A DNA stretch of 64,000 nt. It comes from CALGKJ01 sp049322695 (GTDB lineage Bacteria; Bacillota; Clostridia; Lutisporales; Lutisporaceae). The DNA lies in NCBI GenBank assembly GCA_049322695.1, contig JBMORW010000038.1, positions 1 through 64,000 on the forward strand, given 5' to 3'. Both the position numbers and the translations under genes were made by a program. Below are positions 42,255 to 51,168 of the stretch, in pieces (positions within the stretch are counted from its first letter, which is position 1; each line of letters opens with the position of its first letter). Below the pieces are notes generated by a model. It was given only the letters and a program-made list of their open reading frames with translations, was not told the origin of the DNA and made no database searches.

Positions 42255-43136
42255 TCAGTTATCTCTTTCTATAATATAATCAGCCAGTTTGCATAGGAGT
42301 AAACCTTTTTCACCATATCTGTCCATTATGGCTTTAGCCTTTTCCACTAATTCTTTTGCAAGCAGCTTGGATTTTTCCAAGCCATAGAATGTAACAAAGG
42401 TGGATTTTTGATTTGCAGCATCGCTTCCCGTACTTTTACCCAGCTTCTCGGATGAACCTTCTATATCAAGTATATCGTCTGCAATCTGAAAAGCCAAGCC
42501 AATCAATGCTCCGAATTCTCTCACAGCGTTTATGTCTTCCTTGGAAGCACCTGCCACTGCAGCACCTGCCACCAATGGTACGGTAAGCAGTGCTCCAGTC
42601 TTTTTCCCATGCATGAGCTTAAGGGTTTCGATATCTGCATGCTTATCCTCGTAGTATATATCAATGCATTGACCGCCGATCATTCCTGACATTCCTGATG
42701 CACTACTGATTTCTGCTGCCGCAAAGATATATTCTGTTCTGGGGTTCTGCTTTACAGCATTTATGAGTGTTTCAAAAGCAAGATTAAGAAGTGCATCTCC
42801 AGCAAGTATTGCAAATGCATCTCCGTATACCTTATGGTTTGTGAGCCTGCCCCTTCTGTAATCATCATTATCCATGGCAGGCAAATCATCATGTATTAAA
42901 GAATAAGTATGTATCATCTCAATACTGCAGGCAAACGGCATTATTTCATCTGTGCTTCCTTCAAACAGCTCAGAAGCCATAATAGCCAGAATTGGCCTTA
43001 TTCTCTTTCCGCCTGCAAAAAGGCTGTAGCTGACTGCTTCATTTATTACGGGAATACCCTCATAATAAGGCAGATACTTTCTTAAGCCCTCTTCCACTAT
43101 TATTTTTTTCTCAGATAAATATTCCTTCAGATTCAA
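42255..43136 (-). CDS. ispA: Farnesyl diphosphate synthase (short-chain polyprenyl synthase)
   Basis: 293 residues. First aspartate-rich motif YSLIHDDLPAMDNDDYRRGR (about 79-98), second motif FQIADDILDIEGSSEKLGKS (about 216-235), and GGKRIRPILAIMASELF near the N-terminus. It condenses IPP with DMAPP/GPP to farnesyl diphosphate. In operon with xseA-xseB and dxs. Chain length is inferred from the short residues before the first motif, typical of bacterial FPP synthases. Confidence 0.94.
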   Translation of the reverse strand: MNLKEYLSEKKIIVEEGLRKYLPYYEGIPVINEAVSYSLFAGGKRIRPILAIMASELFEGSTDEIMPFACSIEMIHTYSLIHDDLPAMDNDDYRRGRLTNHKVYGDAFAILAGDALLNLAFETLINAVKQNPRTEYIFAAAEISSASGMSGMIGGQCIDIYYEDKHADIETLKLMHGKKTGALLTVPLVAGAAVAGASKEDINAVREFGALIGLAFQIADDILDIEGSSEKLGKSTGSDAANQKSTFVTFYGLEKSKLLAKELVEKAKAIMDRYGEKGLLLCKLADYIIERDN

Positions 43137-43179
43137 TTTTTACCTCCTACAGATTTTATGCCTGTTCACCTTCACTGCT

Positions 43180-43401
43180 TTATGAGATTTTGAATTCCTC
43201 CATATTGTTGCCGTTTTTATTCATTATAGTCATTACCTTTCCTTCAGCCTCATTTAGCTTCTGAGAGCAGAATTTTGACAATATTATGCCTTCCTGGTAT
43301 ATTTCCAGGGATTTATCCAGGGAAACGTCTCCCGACTCAAGCTGCTTTACAATCTCCTCAAGCCTCTGAAGTGCTTGCTCAAAGGTTAGGTTTGTATCCA
43401 T
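43180..43401 (-). CDS. xseB: Exodeoxyribonuclease VII small subunit
   Basis: 73 residues, usual length. The helical hairpin LTFEQALQRLEEIVKQLESG (5-24) followed by DVSLDKSLEIYQEGIILSKFC is the XseB signature. Several XseB copies coat the XseA subunit to make the ssDNA exonuclease. It begins 3 bp after the xseA stop, so expression is coupled. Confidence 0.96.
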   Translation of the reverse strand: MDTNLTFEQALQRLEEIVKQLESGDVSLDKSLEIYQEGIILSKFCSQKLNEAEGKVMTIMNKNGNNMEEFKIS

Positions 43402-43404
43402 GCT

Positions 43405-44634
43405 CTATACCTCATTCCTATAATTATTTTCATTTTTATCTGTTACACTGGCTGTTATGCATCCATCCCTAAGCTCCAGTTCAAGCCTTTCACCTATATG
43501 GATATCACTTACAGAAGATACAATTGTATTATCACTTGCCCTTCTTGTAATGGTGAAACCTCTTAGAAGCGCTGCTGCAGGATTTAAAATATCAAGCTTC
43601 TCTATATTAGCCAGCAGCTTTCTGTTACTGTCTTTTATGATCCGTAAGATACAGCTCTCCAGATCTCTATTTAAGAAATCCAGGGTTTGGGTCAGCGACA
43701 TGAGCTTTTGCTCGATCTTTCTAAACGCGCTGTCTCTGGAAATATACTCAACCTTCATTCTTTTATCAGTTATATATGAATTCATAGATGTCTGCAATCC
43801 ATAAACTGCCTGGTTGAGCCTGCTCATAAGCGTATTAAGCTCCGGTGCTACAAGCTCAGCAGCAGCTGATGGTGTCGCAGCCCTTATATCAGCAGCAAAA
43901 TCGGCAATGGTAAAATCAGTTTCGTGGCCCACCGCTGATATTATGGGAATTTTTGACATATATATAGCTCTTGCAACTATTTCTTCATTGAAGGCCCAAA
44001 GCTCCTCAATAGAGCCTCCACCCCTGCCGGCTATAATGACATCTACATTTCTTTGCTCGTTAAAGTATCTGATGCCCTCAGCAACCTCTGAAGCTGCTAT
44101 TTCTCCCTGTACCTGAACAGGATACAGAATTATATTTATGAGGGGACATCTTCTTTTTATTATTGATATTATATCTCTTACGGCTGCTCCTGTAGGAGAT
44201 GTTACTATTCCAACAGCAGCAGGCAGATAAGGTATCTTCTTTTTTATTTCCTGGTTGAAAAGGCCTTCTTCTGCCAATCTTTTCTTGAGCTGTTCAAAGG
44301 CCTTATATAGTGCTCCCGTACCTTCAGGGGCCATATCCTCTGCATAAAGCTGATATTGCCCGTCTCTTTCATATACTGAAAAATGGCCTCTGACAACTAC
44401 TTCCATTCCATCCTCAGGCACAAATCTGAGCTTCATGCAGCTGGATTTGAACATAACACATTTTATTCTTGACTCGCTGTCCTTTAAGGTAAAGTATGCA
44501 TGTCCGGATGAATGGAGCTTGTAGTTAGATATCTCTCCCTTTACACTAACATGAGAAAGCAGTATATCTGTTTCCATAAGTTTTTTTATGTAATCATTAA
44601 CCTCTCTTACGGTGAAAGCTCTCTTCTCGCTCAT
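43405..44634 (-). CDS. xseA: Exodeoxyribonuclease VII large subunit
   Basis: 409 residues. N-terminal OB-fold (SHVSVKGEISNYKLHSSGHA, 22-41), then the catalytic domain with GIVTSPTGAAVRDIISIIKRR, the VIIAGRGGGSIEELWAFNEE and AVGHETDFTIADFAADIRA motifs, and a coiled-coil. It degrades single-stranded DNA from both ends to acid-soluble oligonucleotides. Its ATG overlaps the stop of the TsaD paralogue (ATGA), so the pair is translationally coupled. In Bacillus folD precedes xseA; here it is missing and the TsaD paralogue takes that place. Confidence 0.96.
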   Translation of the reverse strand: MSEKRAFTVREVNDYIKKLMETDILLSHVSVKGEISNYKLHSSGHAYFTLKDSESRIKCVMFKSSCMKLRFVPEDGMEVVVRGHFSVYERDGQYQLYAEDMAPEGTGALYKAFEQLKKRLAEEGLFNQEIKKKIPYLPAAVGIVTSPTGAAVRDIISIIKRRCPLINIILYPVQVQGEIAASEVAEGIRYFNEQRNVDVIIAGRGGGSIEELWAFNEEIVARAIYMSKIPIISAVGHETDFTIADFAADIRAATPSAAAELVAPELNTLMSRLNQAVYGLQTSMNSYITDKRMKVEYISRDSAFRKIEQKLMSLTQTLDFLNRDLESCILRIIKDSNRKLLANIEKLDILNPAAALLRGFTITRRASDNTIVSSVSDIHIGERLELELRDGCITASVTDKNENNYRNEV

Positions 44635-45593
44635 TTAGACCTCCGACTTCTCATTCCTATTACGGCAGTACCTACAGCATTGTCAGAAGAATATACAGGG
44701 TCAGAAAAAATAATATTGATATCTTCTTTTTTTGAGCTGCCTTTATACAAAATCTCTCTAATAATGCTGTTTGCTGCTACTCCCCCGACTATCATTACGT
44801 TCTTAACGCCATAGCTGTTAGCTGCACTAATCATAGTCTTTTCCAATGATCTGCCTATACATTGAAATACTCCCGCTGATATTGACGCAGACAATTCTGC
44901 ATCAACACAGGCTTTATTTTTTAATATACGCTGTACATGTGATTCAGGGCCGGAGAAGCTTAAAAAGCAGCCATCCACGGATATGGGAAATTCCATGGCT
45001 GAAGCGGTTTGCTTTTTACACAGGTTGTCCATATGCTGTCCACAAGGAAAGCTTATTCCCATACTTACGCCAACCCTGTCTATGAACTGTCCTGCATTCA
45101 GATCTCTGCTGCCGCCCACAATGGAAATACACTCCATATTATCGTCTTCAACCAGCAGCAGCTCTGTAGTACCCCCTGAAATATGATAAACAAGGTATTT
45201 ATCAGTGAAGTATGTATTGGAAGACCATTGACCTGCAGCTATATGTCCCTGCTGATGTGTAGTTTCCTTTAAAGGGATTTTCAACGAACTAGACAGTATT
45301 CTTGCCGCATAGTGACCTGCGGTAAAAACAGGCATATAGGACCCTTCAATATTACGCGGCTTCGTACTAACTGCAATACCTATAATATCCTTGCCGCTTA
45401 TTATTTCAAAAAGCTGCTCTATAAGCTTTGCAAGATTTGCATTATGCTGAAAAACAGCATCTGATTGCCTTAATCCTCTGCTGCCTTCCATTACCTTCAG
45501 AACAATCCTGCCGTCGTACACGATTCCGCAATTCATGTCAACAGCCGAAACTGAAGTGGTATAGCAGCTTGTATCAATACCAATATAATACAT
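44631..45593 (-). CDS. TsaD/Gcp paralogue (ASKHA fold, divergent)
   Basis: 320 residues. The start YIGIDTSCYTTSVSAV is the ASKHA phosphate-1 region. THQQGHIAAG (112-121) retains the two metal-binding histidines (113 and 117) of TsaD, and LVYHISGGTTELLLV (134-148), GVSMGISFPCGQHMD and VMIVGGVAANSIIREI match Gcp/TsaD. It is shorter (TsaD is about 340) and less conserved than tRNA-threonylcarbamoyltransferase TsaD, so a dedicated paralogue is more likely than the essential enzyme. Its genomic place between nusB and xseA is typical of clostridia. Function unknown. Confidence 0.8.
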   Translation of the reverse strand: MYYIGIDTSCYTTSVSAVDMNCGIVYDGRIVLKVMEGSRGLRQSDAVFQHNANLAKLIEQLFEIISGKDIIGIAVSTKPRNIEGSYMPVFTAGHYAARILSSSLKIPLKETTHQQGHIAAGQWSSNTYFTDKYLVYHISGGTTELLLVEDDNMECISIVGGSRDLNAGQFIDRVGVSMGISFPCGQHMDNLCKKQTASAMEFPISVDGCFLSFSGPESHVQRILKNKACVDAELSASISAGVFQCIGRSLEKTMISAANSYGVKNVMIVGGVAANSIIREILYKGSSKKEDINIIFSDPVYSSDNAVGTAVIGMRSRRSK

Positions 45594-45594
45594 G

Positions 45595-46035
45595 CTACAC
45601 CAATGCTTTGCTTCTTATAATCTTTCCTATAACGCCGTTAACAAAGCTGCTGGAATCCTCAGTACTGAATTTTTTTGAAATCTCTATGGACTCATTGGCA
45701 CTAACACTGTCCGGAATATCATCTCTGAACAATATCTCATATACCGCAAGTCTCAATATAGCCAGATCCACCTTTGCAATTCTCTCTTTTTTCCAGCCTA
45801 TAGTGCTTGTATTGATTTCTTCATCTATCTTTTCCAGATTTTCTAGAGTTCCCTTAATAAGCTCTATGGAAAAATTCTTATCCTGACCGGATAGCTTATT
45901 TCCCTTATCTTCATCAGCCTGGCTTTCCTGAAGATTAAAAAATTCTTCTGTCAAGCCTTCCACATTTTCTTCTTTATTAAAGTCATAGCTGTATAAAAAC
46001 TGTACTGCATATTCACGTGCAAGTCTCCTACTCAT
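45595..46035 (-). CDS. nusB: Transcription antitermination factor NusB
   Basis: 146 residues from the ATG at 46035 (AGGAGG four bases upstream). The all-helical NusB fold is recognised by MSRRLAREYAVQFLYSYDF, then KKERIAKVDLAILRLAVYEI and SVSANESIEISKKFSTEDSS and FVNGVIGKI. An acidic insertion (about 35-55, NLQESQADEDKG) is longer than in E. coli. With NusE it binds boxA of rRNA leaders and prevents premature termination. Between the asp23-family gene and xseA, as in Bacillus. Confidence 0.94.
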   Translation of the reverse strand: MSRRLAREYAVQFLYSYDFNKEENVEGLTEEFFNLQESQADEDKGNKLSGQDKNFSIELIKGTLENLEKIDEEINTSTIGWKKERIAKVDLAILRLAVYEILFRDDIPDSVSANESIEISKKFSTEDSSSFVNGVIGKIIRSKALV

Positions 46036-46159
46036 ACTTCCTCCTGCATCCTTTACTTTTGTATTTAATTTTACCATAATTGTAATACATTATTTATCAT
46101 TACACAATATTTGCATAGGACCAGAAATAACTCTTTTTTACCGGCATCTGGATTTACCA

Positions 46160-46192
46160 AATATAAACCCTCTGAACATTCAGAGGGTTTAG
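46160..46192 (-). terminator. Hairpin terminator after the Asp23-family gene
   Basis: A 12-bp perfect stem (46165-46176 and 46179-46190, AAACCCTCTGAA/TTCAGAGGGTTT, loop of 2) with a weak U-tail TTTATATTT on the minus strand. It lies 23 bp past the stop at 46214. Confidence 0.7.
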
Positions 46193-46213
46193 ACTTAATC
46201 CCATAAATTATGG

Positions 46214-46615
46214 TTAATTAGACTCCTTGTATTCCTTGACTTCTTTTTGCTCTTTGGGCTCCTTTGGAATAAACACGCCCTGTATATGTATATTGACCTC
46301 TACGACAGATAATCCTGTCATAGTCTCAACAGCCTTCTTCACGTTTTCCTGTATCTGCCAGGAAATATCAGGTATTCTTACGCCATAGTCAACAACTACA
46401 TAAAGGTCGATTATTGCTTCCTTTTCTCCTACCTCAACCTTTACACCCTTAGATGGATTCTTTTTCCCAAGCATCTCAGTTATACTATCAGCAATGCCTC
46501 CGCTCATACTCACTACACCCTTTACTTCCTTTGCAGCGAGCTCAGCTATGGTAGCAACAACATCCTCTGCTATCCTGACTACGCCATAATTGTCAATCTT
46601 TATTTCTTTTTCCAT
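46214..46615 (-). CDS. Asp23/Gls24 family protein (YqhY-like)
   Basis: 133 residues from the ATG at 46615, preceded by AGAGGTGATATA. The family core KIDNYGVVRIAEDVVATIAE (6-25) and LAAKEVKGVVSMSGGIADSI and VVVDYGVRIPDISWQIQENV are clear; the charged tail EPKEQKEVKEYKES is longer than in YqhY. Asp23-type proteins attach to the membrane via partners and affect envelope stress and, in Bacillus, YqhY loss perturbs acetyl-CoA carboxylase. No accBC genes flank it here, which differs from Bacillus. Confidence 0.9.
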   Translation of the reverse strand: MEKEIKIDNYGVVRIAEDVVATIAELAAKEVKGVVSMSGGIADSITEMLGKKNPSKGVKVEVGEKEAIIDLYVVVDYGVRIPDISWQIQENVKKAVETMTGLSVVEVNIHIQGVFIPKEPKEQKEVKEYKESN

Positions 46616-46762
46616 TATATCACCTCTTGGTATATTATATATCATTTGAATTTTTACTGTTATATTACAGATAATCAGCAAACGCTATGAAATTATTATA
46701 GCAAAACAAAAGTACATTTACAAACACTGATTTTCCATATTTACAGTATCACATATAAAACA

Positions 46763-46806
46763 ACTTAGAAATCCTAAAGTATGATACTACTCTAGAGCTT
46801 CTAAGT
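46763..46806 (-). terminator. Possible terminator hairpin after the spoIIIA operon
   Basis: An 8-bp outer stem ACTTAGAA/TTCTAAGT (46763-46770 and 46799-46806) encloses an imperfect inner stem. The minus-strand tail is TGTTTTATATG, only moderately U-rich. It lies 50 bp past the spoIIIAH stop. Confidence 0.4.
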
Positions 46807-46855
46807 CATAATTTACAGCTGTATTTACCGATATATACAGATAATATATGTACAG

Positions 46856-47533
46856 TTAATTCTTTGTCATTATCTTTATAGCGCTTGGGTCCAGTTTTGT
46901 CTTCCTTACTACTATATCCTGAATCTGAGCAACCTGCTGCTGATTGAGTTCCTTTGTTTCTACAATAACAGTTGCAGAATCATCAGTGATAAATACCAGT
47001 GCATCATTAAAGCCTCTTGAAATAATCAGCTTTTCTATTATCATTTCTTTTTCTGTCAAAGCCACAATTTTAACAAGCTCGTTCTGCGCCATTTCTTTAA
47101 AAGTCTTTTCTGTGTTCTGGCTGTTTATGATATCCTCCCACATTTCCACTTCTCTGCTTCTGTTTTTCTCTCTTTCAAGTCTGTATTCTGCGAAGAATGC
47201 TGCACTGGCTGACTTTGCTGTTCCTATAGCTTCCTGTGCATTTTGCTCAGGATTTTCCACAACTGCAACGCTGCTAGTCTGCTCAAAGGGATTGTAGTCT
47301 GCACTGTCTGCATTTTCTGCTGCCGTCATATTATGTGTCTCATCTACTGCCTGATTATCTCCTCCGCTTTCATCAACACTTATATCAAATGTATTGTACT
47401 CCTCTCCCTGTAACCCTATATCCAGGTCCGAGCCTATGTACCTGCTGCTTGTAAACATATTGTAGGCATAGCCTATTACAAACAGTAATAGTATCATTGA
47501 AAGTATGACTATGTTTTGCTTCTTTAATTGCAT
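46856..47533 (-). CDS. spoIIIAH: Stage III sporulation protein AH
   Basis: 225 residues. A single N-terminal membrane helix (NIVILSMILLLFVIGYAYNM, 8-27), a Ser/Asp/Asn-rich linker (about 30-110) and a C-terminal ring-building domain (FFAEYRLEREKNRSREVEMW onward, similar to YscJ/FliF). From the mother cell it forms a channel with forespore SpoIIQ across the intermembrane space. Last gene of the operon, 28 bp after spoIIIAG. The linker is longer than in Bacillus. Confidence 0.95.
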   Translation of the reverse strand: MQLKKQNIVILSMILLLFVIGYAYNMFTSSRYIGSDLDIGLQGEEYNTFDISVDESGGDNQAVDETHNMTAAENADSADYNPFEQTSSVAVVENPEQNAQEAIGTAKSASAAFFAEYRLEREKNRSREVEMWEDIINSQNTEKTFKEMAQNELVKIVALTEKEMIIEKLIISRGFNDALVFITDDSATVIVETKELNQQQVAQIQDIVVRKTKLDPSAIKIMTKN

Positions 47534-47561
47534 ATTTTTACCCCCTTAACAAAATGTTATG

Positions 47562-48188
47562 CTATTTTGTGCCTTCATATACCGTAACCCTGTAAGCCGG
47601 TATATCAAGTACAGTCTGAACTGCTTGGGTTAGTTTAAGCTTTATCTTAGGATCTCTGGCCCCCTCAGCTACTACAATCACTCCCTTAATATCAGGATTT
47701 ATTTCCTTCACTATTAAAGGCTCTGAATTTGACCCCTGAATGTTCTTAAAGACGACCTTGTCACTGGTGCTTGATTCGTTTATTACCCTGGTGCCTCCTT
47801 CGGTGTCCTTCTCATTGGTTACCTTGTCTGAAACAGACTCATCCTTTGCAGGTACTATTTCTACGCTGCTTTCAAGTGTAATCATAACCGATACTTCTCC
47901 TGCATGCTGTATCTTACCAAGTATTGTTTCCAATTGTTTTTCCATTTTATTTACATATTCAATAGTTGTGTTATCAGTATCAGATACACCTGTTTCAGCC
48001 GGATTGCTCTGATTTATGGGAGCAGGATTAATATCCTTATTCAAATCACTGTAAAAGTCTGCTATCAATATAAAGGTTATTCCAATACATAGAAGTGCAA
48101 TCAAGTTAATCACTGTTTTCTTAGATAAATTAAGCTTACGCAGGGAATCAGGCTTTAACTTATCCTTTAGCCATTCTCCAAAATTCAT
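47562..48188 (-). CDS. spoIIIAG: Stage III sporulation protein AG
   Basis: 208 residues. TM helix (about 27-45, TVINLIALLCIGITFILIAD) and an extracellular domain with KMEKQLETILGKIQHAGEVS, VMITLESSVEIVPAKDES and VIVVAEGARDPKIKLKLTQA. In Bacillus it forms a large ring in the SpoIIIA-SpoIIQ complex. 18 bp after spoIIIAF. Confidence 0.95.
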   Translation of the reverse strand: MNFGEWLKDKLKPDSLRKLNLSKKTVINLIALLCIGITFILIADFYSDLNKDINPAPINQSNPAETGVSDTDNTTIEYVNKMEKQLETILGKIQHAGEVSVMITLESSVEIVPAKDESVSDKVTNEKDTEGGTRVINESSTSDKVVFKNIQGSNSEPLIVKEINPDIKGVIVVAEGARDPKIKLKLTQAVQTVLDIPAYRVTVYEGTK

Positions 48189-48206
48189 TTTCCGTACCTC
48201 CCGCCT

Positions 48207-48827
48207 TTACTCTTGTAAATACACCTCAATGGCTTCCTCTCTAAGACCCAGATATTCTGAAACCTTTTCCTTGATTTCCTTGGATAACTTACTATCATTC
48301 AAATTATATTCAGGTTTGTTCTCATTAATTACTTTTTCTTTACCATTAATTTTTACCGTCTCTACTTTACTGACTGCAATATCTAAAGCAGCCTTATCCT
48401 CAATTTTTACGATAAGCCCTGCCAAACTTCCGTATCCATCCTTGTCAGAATCTCTCTCTATTGTCGCCGTCACTTCGATTTTATCCTTTTCTATGCCGCA
48501 GCTGCCTGCTATGACATTTTTTACCTGATTTTCTATGTTACTCTCAAAGAGCTTGATTGCTTGAGACTTCTGATACTTATCAAGCTGACTCCCGTTTTCC
48601 TTGACATTGCTGTCCAGATATGCGTCCGTTTCAAAAACATTAAGCTTAAAATCCTCTATATCCTTTAATGACATAAAGGGCTTTACTATAACCATAATTA
48701 TTATCAGTCCAGCAATAACCTTTGAATACCTTTTCATAGCTCCGCTTGGCATTAGTATTTCAAGCAGGGCAATGAATATTATCACTACGGCAATATTGGT
48801 AATCCATGTTCTTAAAAAATTAATCAT
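48207..48827 (-). CDS. spoIIIAF: Stage III sporulation protein AF
   Basis: 206 residues. Two N-terminal membrane helices (about 8-26 and 34-52) and a soluble domain with ring-building character (KVIAGLIIIMVIVKPFMSLK, then KLSKEIKEKVSEYLGLREEA). It is a component of the mother-cell side of the channel. 4 bp after spoIIIAE and 18 bp before spoIIIAG, so it lies within one long transcript controlled in Bacillus by sigma-E. Confidence 0.94.
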   Translation of the reverse strand: MINFLRTWITNIAVVIIFIALLEILMPSGAMKRYSKVIAGLIIIMVIVKPFMSLKDIEDFKLNVFETDAYLDSNVKENGSQLDKYQKSQAIKLFESNIENQVKNVIAGSCGIEKDKIEVTATIERDSDKDGYGSLAGLIVKIEDKAALDIAVSKVETVKINGKEKVINENKPEYNLNDSKLSKEIKEKVSEYLGLREEAIEVYLQE

Positions 48828-48831
48828 ACTG

Positions 48832-50013
48832 CTACCTCATCATCACTGTCATATTTCCTGCGCCCATAATAACCGTTATTGCTATAAAGAACAAAACTCC
48901 AACTGCTATTACTGAGGCAAGCAGAATCAGCAGTGAATTGCTCATGTCATTGAGGCACTGCACAATCTGGTTATCAAGTATTGGCTGTATCAACGCACTT
49001 GAAAGCTTATATATGACTATAATAGAAAACATCTTTAAAAGAGGCACGCTGCATATAATAACCAGAACCAACAGTCCTACTACCCCTATACCGTTCTTGA
49101 TAAGCATGGAACAGCTTACTACTGTATCTAAGGCATCAGTCAAGAACTTTCCTACAATAGGTATAAAGTTGTCTACTGCAAACTTTGCAGTCTTTACCGT
49201 TACACTGTCCAGTGAAGAAGCCGCCACACCCTGCACAGACATTATTCCAAGAAAAATAGTAAGTATCAGCCCTAATAAGCCGACAGCTGTCTGCCTTATA
49301 AGCCCTGCCAGCCTGGATACGTTCACCTGCTCTGTCAGGTTATTCAGTATGGACAGCACTGCAGAAAGAAATATCATTGGAATTATTGCAACCTTGATGA
49401 AGGTTGTAATAACACTTATTGAGCCAAATACAATTGGCTGGAATACTGTTGAAGAAGTTATTCCTCCAACAGAAACCAGAAGTGCCAGCAGCGTAGGTAT
49501 CAGGGACTGCATGAAGCTAACCATAGTATCTATTGCATCTGAGCCAAGCTTCATTGCTGTATAAAAGCTCTTTATTGAAATGATTATAATAAGCATATAG
49601 CATATGTTATATGCAAGCTTTCCAACCGTATCTCCCTCAAATGCACTGTGCAGATTCTGCAGCACGGCACAGAAAATGGCAAGTACTATGATCTTTCCCA
49701 TGAGATTGAAGTTCAGTATAACTTCCTTTATAAAATATCTACCCATACCAGTAAGTAAATTTTTTATGTTCACAATGGGATTCCCTTTGAAAATACCAAG
49801 GATAGTCTGCTTTATATCTATAAGTGGTATGCTGCCGTCAGTTTCTCTGTTTATCTGGTCAATAAAGCTTTGCATATCGTCCGTATCCAACATATCCAGC
49901 TGCTGTTTAATCAGATCCCCGTCATCGCAGAATGCAGGTGATATAAGTATAAGAGCTGCAATAATCAGAACAAATACAGCCTGAAAAATCCGCCTCTTCC
50001 TCAAGTTTTTCAC
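48832..50013 (-). CDS. spoIIIAE: Stage III sporulation protein AE
   Basis: 393 residues from a GTG at 50013 or nearby TTG. N-terminal signal (RIFQAVFVLIIAALILISPA), then a large polytopic domain with conserved PIVNIKNLLTGMGRYFIKE, SVGGITSSTVFQPIVF and FVDNFIPIVGKFLTDALDT-like segments. It is the largest membrane component of the SpoIIIA complex and may form part of a conduit. Downstream of spoIIIAD with 26 bp between. Confidence 0.95.
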   Translation of the reverse strand: MKNLRKRRIFQAVFVLIIAALILISPAFCDDGDLIKQQLDMLDTDDMQSFIDQINRETDGSIPLIDIKQTILGIFKGNPIVNIKNLLTGMGRYFIKEVILNFNLMGKIIVLAIFCAVLQNLHSAFEGDTVGKLAYNICYMLIIIISIKSFYTAMKLGSDAIDTMVSFMQSLIPTLLALLVSVGGITSSTVFQPIVFGSISVITTFIKVAIIPMIFLSAVLSILNNLTEQVNVSRLAGLIRQTAVGLLGLILTIFLGIMSVQGVAASSLDSVTVKTAKFAVDNFIPIVGKFLTDALDTVVSCSMLIKNGIGVVGLLVLVIICSVPLLKMFSIIVIYKLSSALIQPILDNQIVQCLNDMSNSLLILLASVIAVGVLFFIAITVIMGAGNMTVMMR

Positions 50014-50039
50014 ACCCTTTGCTTATCAATTTCTCAGTG

Positions 50040-50426
50040 CTATGGAATAATTTTTATGATAATATCCAACAATGCTGCAAGTATCGGTATAGAAATTATC
50101 ATTATTAGGATTTTTCCTGAGAATTCTATTTTTGATGCTATTGCACCCTCGCCGGCGTCTCTGCAAATCTGTGCTCCAAATTCGGTTATGTATGCTATGG
50201 CAATAACCTTAAGTATGGTAGTGAAATACAGAAGGTCAATATTTGCTTTTCCGGCGAAATGCTTCAATACTGTTATAACCGAGTTAAGCTTGGTTATTAT
50301 AAATATGAATATTATCAAGCCTGTTACAATGCTTACCTGCATTGCAATCTCAGGCTTCTCCTGTCTCAGGATAACCGCAAGTACAGCCGCTGCAATTCCG
50401 ATAAGTACAATTTTCATTATATCCAT
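50040..50426 (-). CDS. spoIIIAD: Stage III sporulation protein AD
   Basis: 128 residues from the ATG at 50426, seven bases after AGG; the GTG at 50435 is the alternative. Four hydrophobic helices with EKPEIAMQVSIVTGLIIFIF, AGKANIDLLYFTTILKVIAI and EFGAQICRDAGEGAIASKIE, the family's conserved core. Small membrane subunit related to SpoIIIAC; both are distantly like export apparatus proteins. Confidence 0.95.
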   Translation of the reverse strand: MDIMKIVLIGIAAAVLAVILRQEKPEIAMQVSIVTGLIIFIFIITKLNSVITVLKHFAGKANIDLLYFTTILKVIAIAYITEFGAQICRDAGEGAIASKIEFSGKILIMIISIPILAALLDIIIKIIP

Positions 50427-50435
50427 AAGCTTCAC

Positions 50436-50630
50436 CTAAAAATTAAGCATTGTATCTATAGTACTGAATAATTTACTGATAAGGCTGAGCACCATCATGC
50501 AAATCACTACAACTCCTGCAAGAGTAGTCATTAAAGCTACTTCATCTCTTCCGGACTGAACAAGTACTCTGTTTAGTATAGCTGTCGCTATACCAATAAG
50601 AGCTATTTTCAAAATTATGCTAACATCCAT
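50436..50630 (-). CDS. spoIIIAC: Stage III sporulation protein AC
   Basis: 64 residues, normal length, two membrane helices with conserved LIGIATAILNRVLVQSGRDE (11-30) and VALMTTLAGVVVICMMVLSL. GGAGG lies before the ATG. Part of the eight-gene spoIIIA operon, needed for continued sigma-G activity in the engulfed forespore. Confidence 0.96.
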   Translation of the reverse strand: MDVSIILKIALIGIATAILNRVLVQSGRDEVALMTTLAGVVVICMMVLSLISKLFSTIDTMLNF

Positions 50631-50646
50631 TTCAAAACCTCCAGTA

Positions 50647-51168
50647 TCATACTAAAATAATGAAAATGACTAACCCAAGCAAGAATCCAAGACTCTTGTA
50701 CATTTTTTCGTTTTTCTTTCTATCTTCATCTGCCAGCTGCTCCTGCTGCTCCAGCTGTCTGTAAAACAGCTTGAAGTGCTTTTGCTGGTCTTCTGTGTCT
50801 GAGCTGCCCAATATATTGCCAAAGGACTGCATAAGCTCTCTATCCTCTTTATTCAGGTATACTTCAGAAAGCTCATTATCAACTGCATCCTCCCATGCTG
50901 TTTTTACATTATAATACCTTCCTTCAATCAGGTTTCTGGATATAGTACTGAAAAAACACACCCACTCCCTATCAGCCTTGGCAGCCAAGCTATCGAAAGC
51001 ATAAGGCAGAGGTGTTGCTCCATACACTATTTCAGTTTCCAGCATTTGAAGATATGTTCTGAGCTTCCTTATATCTTTTGGCCTGCAGCTGTATTTATTG
51101 GAAAGAGCTATTCCAAACAGTCCTGATGCTGCAATAATGAGAATGCCGCCTAATAGCTTTATAAACAC
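50647..51168 (-). CDS. spoIIIAB: Stage III sporulation protein AB
   Basis: 173 residues from a GTG at 51168 that overlaps the spoIIIAA stop (TAGTG). An N-terminal helix (ILIIAASGLFGIALSNKYSC) and a C-terminal helix bracket a cytoplasmic helical domain with RKLRTYLQMLETEIVYGATP and QSFGNILGSSDTEDQQKHFK. The fold resembles type II secretion F proteins. It is thought to work with the ATPase SpoIIIAA. Confidence 0.95.
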   Translation of the reverse strand: MFIKLLGGILIIAASGLFGIALSNKYSCRPKDIRKLRTYLQMLETEIVYGATPLPYAFDSLAAKADREWVCFFSTISRNLIEGRYYNVKTAWEDAVDNELSEVYLNKEDRELMQSFGNILGSSDTEDQQKHFKLFYRQLEQQEQLADEDRKKNEKMYKSLGFLLGLVIFIILV

